9,285 bases of DNA, taken from positions 1 to 9,285 of the forward strand of contig JAQBTI010000074.1 of NCBI GenBank assembly GCA_027624995.1, in the 5' to 3' direction. The DNA is from Chloroflexota bacterium (GTDB taxonomy: Bacteria > Chloroflexota > Dehalococcoidia > Lucifugimonadales > CATQGZ01). Positions 7,025 through 9,285 of this stretch are shown in pieces. Numbering within the stretch: the stretch's first letter is position 1; each line of letters opens with the position of its first letter. The notes below the pieces were generated by a model that saw only the letters and a list, made by a program, of their open reading frames with translations, did not search any database and was not told the origin of the DNA. The position numbers and the translations under genes are program-made.

Positions 7025-7083
7025 TTCGACAGGCTCAGGGCGAACGGTGAGTCTGAAACTACGTTCGTGGTGAGCCTGTCGAA
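7025..7083. repeat. Long palindromic REP-like element between the mutase subunit genes
   Basis: TTCGACAGGCTCA (7025-7037) and TGAGCCTGTCGAA (7071-7083) form a perfect 13-bp stem. Inside it, CGAACG (7041-7046) pairs with CGTTCG (7062-7067) after a 3-base internal loop, leaving a 15-base loop. A half-copy is found at 3708-3727. Such elements are widespread in bacterial genomes and can stabilise or partly end transcripts. Confidence 0.8.
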
Positions 7084-7142
7084 CCACGGCCCCTATTCCC
7101 CTGGTACGAAGCCGCGTTGGTCCGGTAGCCCAAAGAGCGGGC

Positions 7143-8846
7143 CTAGAACACGCCTGGATCAACATACTCTCCGTAGACCTGCCGAAGGGCGCCCATAACC
7201 TCTCCCTCGGTAGCCGAAGCCCTAACCGCGTCCAATACGTGAGGGAAGATGTTCTCGTCGGCCTCAGATTTCCGCTTGATCTCGTCAAGGGCCTTCTCCA
7301 CGTCGGCACTGCTGCGATCACGCCTTACCTCTGTCAGCCGCGCTAGCTGACGGCCTTCCTCCTCCACGTCGAACTCGAAGACCTCCTCAGGCTGTTCGGC
7401 CTCCTCTCGGTATCCGTTGACCCCGACCACGACGTACTCCCCGCTCTCGATCTCGTTCTGGAACTCGAACGACGTGCCGGCGATTTCGCTCTCGATATAG
7501 CCGGACTCTATAGCATTCAGCATCCCCCTCACCATGCTGCCGTCCCCCATCCCCTCGATGGTGTTGATGTACTCCTGGGCGGCCTCCTCCACGCTATCGG
7601 TAAGCGACTCTACGAAATAGGAACCTGCCAAAGGGTCTACGGTGTTCGCCACATTCGTCTCGTGAGCAATTACGAGCTGCGTCGCGAGGGAGACCTTCAT
7701 CGCCTCCTCGGATGGGATGTCGTAGGCCTCGTCGTAGCCGCTGACGTGGAGCGACTGAGTCCCTCCGAGCACCGCGGCCAGTGCCTGAAAGGCGCCGCGC
7801 GTGATGTTGTTCTTGGGTCCCTCTCGGACGAGAGTAGAGCCCAGCGTCTGGGTGTGGAATCGCATTCGCATCGACTCCGCACTCTTGGCCTTGTACCGCT
7901 CCTTCATGATGCGAGCCCACATTCTCCGAGCGGCTCGGAACTTCGCAACCTCCTCGAAGAGGTCGTTGTGGCACCCGAAGAAGTACGAGAGCCGGGGGCC
8001 GAAATCGTCCACGGCCATTCCCCTCTCCATCGCGGATTCCACATAGGCCATCCCCTGCGCGATGGTGAAGGCCAGCTCCTGTACCGCGTTGGCTCCCGCC
8101 TCTCGCGTGTGATACCCGGAGATCGAGACCGTGTACCAGTTGGGAACGTGGCTGGTGCAGAACTCGACGATGTCGGTGGTGATCTTTAAAGACGGAGCGG
8201 GTGGCAAAGCATAGGTCTTCTGGCCGAAGAACTCTTTTAGCGAATCGTTCTGGACCGTTCCCCGGAGCGCTTCCCACGGCACTCCACGGGTCTCGGCCAC
8301 CCCCAAGAACATGGCCAGCATAGTGATCGCCGGATGGTTGATCGTGAAAGATATGCCCACCTCGTCCAGAGGCACGCCGTCGAATAGCTCCTCCATGTCG
8401 CGAATGGAATCTATGGCCACCCCTACCCGTCCCACCTCGCCCTCCGCCAGTTCGTCATCCGAGTCATACCCGGTCAACGTGGGGTGGTCGAAGTCAGTGC
8501 TAAGGCCCGTCTGTCCATGGTCCAGCAGGAAGCGGAACCTCTCGTTGGTCGAACGCGCGGTGCCGAAACCGGCGATCTGGCGACGTGTCCAGGGCCTGCC
8601 GCGGTACATCGTGGGATAGGCACCGCGCGTGAACGGATATGCACCCGGGAAGCCGATGGAGGACTCGAAGTCCAGGTCTTTGACGTCCTCCGGGGTGTAT
8701 AGTCCGCCCACCTCGATGCCGGAGAGGGTTGTAAATTGCTTGCGAGTCTCGGGGGACTTCGCCAGAGCGCCGGCTAGCTCACGCCCCTCCCAGTCCCGTC
8801 GCCGCTTGCTGATCCGGTCAAGGATGTTCTTGCTGAAGAGTCCCAA
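7143..8846 (-). CDS. hcmA: 2-hydroxyisobutyryl-CoA mutase-type large subunit (acyl-CoA mutase)
   Basis: A 567-residue large subunit of an adenosylcobalamin-dependent acyl-CoA mutase lacking its own B12 domain. The substrate TIM barrel is clear: YPFTRGAYPTMYRGRPW (70-86), IAGFGTARSTNERF (91-104), GYDSDDELAEGEVGRVGVAID (126-146), TVQND (197-201), SISGYHTREAGA (241-252) with His246, GGTQSLH (361-367) and NTVDPLAGSYFVE (401-413). Three residues set specificity. Ile91 replaces the Tyr89 of methylmalonyl-CoA mutase, Asp118 in STDFD replaces Ala, and Gln209 in GQKTY replaces Arg207, the carboxylate binder. These equal Ile90, Asp117 and Gln208 of HcmA, which interconverts 2-hydroxyisobutyryl-CoA and (S)-3-hydroxybutyryl-CoA. 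The start is TTG at 8846, with an in-frame stop two codons upstream; its N-terminus lines up with HcmA (RKDWE against RRDWE at residues 16-20). It heads the - strand unit. No MeaB/MeaH-type chaperone gene is in the window. Confidence 0.9.
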   Translation of the reverse strand: MGLFSKNILDRISKRRRDWEGRELAGALAKSPETRKQFTTLSGIEVGGLYTPEDVKDLDFESSIGFPGAYPFTRGAYPTMYRGRPWTRRQIAGFGTARSTNERFRFLLDHGQTGLSTDFDHPTLTGYDSDDELAEGEVGRVGVAIDSIRDMEELFDGVPLDEVGISFTINHPAITMLAMFLGVAETRGVPWEALRGTVQNDSLKEFFGQKTYALPPAPSLKITTDIVEFCTSHVPNWYTVSISGYHTREAGANAVQELAFTIAQGMAYVESAMERGMAVDDFGPRLSYFFGCHNDLFEEVAKFRAARRMWARIMKERYKAKSAESMRMRFHTQTLGSTLVREGPKNNITRGAFQALAAVLGGTQSLHVSGYDEAYDIPSEEAMKVSLATQLVIAHETNVANTVDPLAGSYFVESLTDSVEEAAQEYINTIEGMGDGSMVRGMLNAIESGYIESEIAGTSFEFQNEIESGEYVVVGVNGYREEAEQPEEVFEFDVEEEGRQLARLTEVRRDRSSADVEKALDEIKRKSEADENIFPHVLDAVRASATEGEVMGALRQVYGEYVDPGVF

Positions 8847-8864
8847 GAGTCACAATCTTTCATG

Positions 8865-8892
8865 TTTTTACGACAGTCGGTGGCGTGGCCAA
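8865..8892 (-). promoter_or_regulatory. Possible promoter for the mutase operon
   Basis: On the - strand, TTGGCC (8892-8887) and TAAAAA (8870-8865) are spaced by 16 bases and resemble a weak sigma-70 promoter upstream of the TTG start at 8846. Transcription would begin only about 10-15 bases before the start codon, giving a very short or leaderless message. This is a weak match only. Confidence 0.2.
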
Positions 8893-8961
8893 GATCCCGT
8901 GGTCGTTCATTCTAGTGGGCGCTGTGGCTATCAGGCAACCTGGGGTGTGATCGGAAGGCGG

Positions 8962-8997
8962 TGTCATGCTGAGGAGGGGGGCGACGAAGCATCTGGC
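8962..8997 (+). repeat. TGTCATGCTGAG...GAAGCATCTGGC interspersed repeat
   Basis: The element opens with TGTCATGCTGAG and closes with CGAAGCATCTGGC. ATGCT (8966-8970) and AGCAT (8988-8992) can pair. The pattern matches a dispersed bacterial intergenic repeat of the form TGTCAT-CTGAG-GCGAAG-ATCT. Only one copy is in the window. Confidence 0.55.
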
Positions 8998-9143
8998 GGA
9001 GAACAGATGTCTCAATCGCAATTCCCGCTATGCTGGTCACCACCTCACCAGACCCTTCGCTCTGCCGGCAACCTGGGCGTTACTGCCGGCGTCCGCCGTT
9101 TGTGCAAGAATATATCGATACAGCCGACTGCTAAGAAATCACC

Positions 9144-9285
9144 ATGCCCACCAACGTACCGCCACAATATACCAAAGCTGAGGAGCGATTCCGGGAAGCG
9201 CTCACGCCCCAGGCCAAGATAGCGGCTCTTCAAGAGATGATGTCCATCATGCCCAAACACAAGGGGACGGACCATCTCAAGGCCC
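9144..9285 (+). CDS. TGS-domain/OBG-DRG-like GTPase, N-terminal fragment (3' end cut by window)
   Basis: From ATG 9144 the frame stays open to the window end, giving 47 residues that start MPTNVPPQYTKAEERFREA, followed by a KIAALQEMMSIMPKHKGTDH segment. This matches, from memory, the conserved helical N-terminus of the OBG/DRG-like GTPases with a TGS domain found in archaea and Chloroflexota, where a MPKHKGTDKL-like stretch precedes the G domain. The G-domain motifs themselves lie beyond the window, so the GTPase assignment rests only on this helical leader. There is no strong ribosome-binding site before the ATG. The gene is transcribed away from the mutase operon and probably has a housekeeping, ribosome-related role unrelated to it. 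Confidence 0.65.
   Translation, partial: MPTNVPPQYTKAEERFREALTPQAKIAALQEMMSIMPKHKGTDHLKA

Larger units (their letters stand above)
8847..9143. other. Divergent intergenic region between mutase operon and GTPase gene
   Basis: About 300 bases between two divergent starts, so it must hold promoters for both directions. I see no credible gene in it. It contains one TGTCATGCTGAG repeat and, nearer the GTPase start, an AT-rich patch AAGAATATATCGATA (9107-9121) that could be part of a + strand promoter. No clear -35 partner is visible. Confidence 0.6.

Noticed and set aside
7594..8277. Second large open frame on the - strand inside the mutase gene
   Set aside because: Same region as the conserved mutase barrel in another frame; no motifs.
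8629..9222. Open frame of 197 codons on the + strand
   Set aside because: It overlaps the mutase N-terminus and the GTPase start, crosses a repeat element, and its residues look like chance translation.
9045..9275. Open frame of 76 codons on the - strand
   Set aside because: It is antisense to the conserved N-terminus of the GTPase and has no recognisable motif or ribosome-binding site.

Overview
This is a GC-rich stretch of bacterial chromosome with seven genes, two of them cut by the window edges. No rRNA, tRNA, CRISPR array, phage gene or transposase was seen. The gene set (paralogue-type amidohydrolases, a two-part B12-dependent acyl-CoA mutase with a separate small subunit, a TGS-type GTPase) and intergenic hairpins ending in a TAGGGTGAGGG-like tail suggest an uncultured Chloroflexota (SAR202/Dehalococcoidia-like) genome. 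This placement is inference, not proof.

Left part, + strand (2-3620): a compact run of three genes. It holds an amidohydrolase/deacetylase cut at its 5' end, an N-acyl-D-amino-acid deacylase-family enzyme, and a xylose-isomerase-like TIM-barrel isomerase/epimerase. All three keep their metal-binding residues, so the run looks like a catabolic set that trims N-acyl or cyclic amide compounds and rearranges a small sugar-like product. The true substrates cannot be read from sequence.

Middle and right part, - strand (8846 down to 3853): a probable four-gene transcription unit. The order is mutase large subunit, B12-binding small subunit, PaaK-type acyl-CoA ligase and Gfo/Idh/MocA-family oxidoreductase. 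The large subunit has Ile91, Asp118 and Gln209 at the three positions that distinguish 2-hydroxyisobutyryl-CoA mutase (Ile90, Asp117, Gln208 in HcmA) from methylmalonyl-CoA mutase (Tyr, Ala, Arg). The best reading is a 2-hydroxyisobutyrate-type pathway: the ligase activates a branched 2-hydroxy acid to its CoA ester, and the mutase isomerises it to a linear 3-hydroxyacyl-CoA for beta-oxidation.

The ligase and the oxidoreductase each carry an apparent single-base frameshift: at the C-terminus of the ligase and in the N-terminal Rossmann loop of the oxidoreductase. The second lies inside a perfect 14-bp inverted repeat that only becomes perfect because of the missing base. These may be sequencing errors or genuine early decay.

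Right edge: a divergent gene (9144 onward) begins a TGS-domain GTPase of the OBG/DRG type. Intergenic gaps are rich in interspersed palindromes of three families: CCTTCTCCC/GGGAGAAGG hairpins (four copies), a TTCGACAGGCTCA/TGAGCCTGTCGAA element (one full, one partial copy), and a TGTCATGCTGAG...GAAGCATCT element (one copy).
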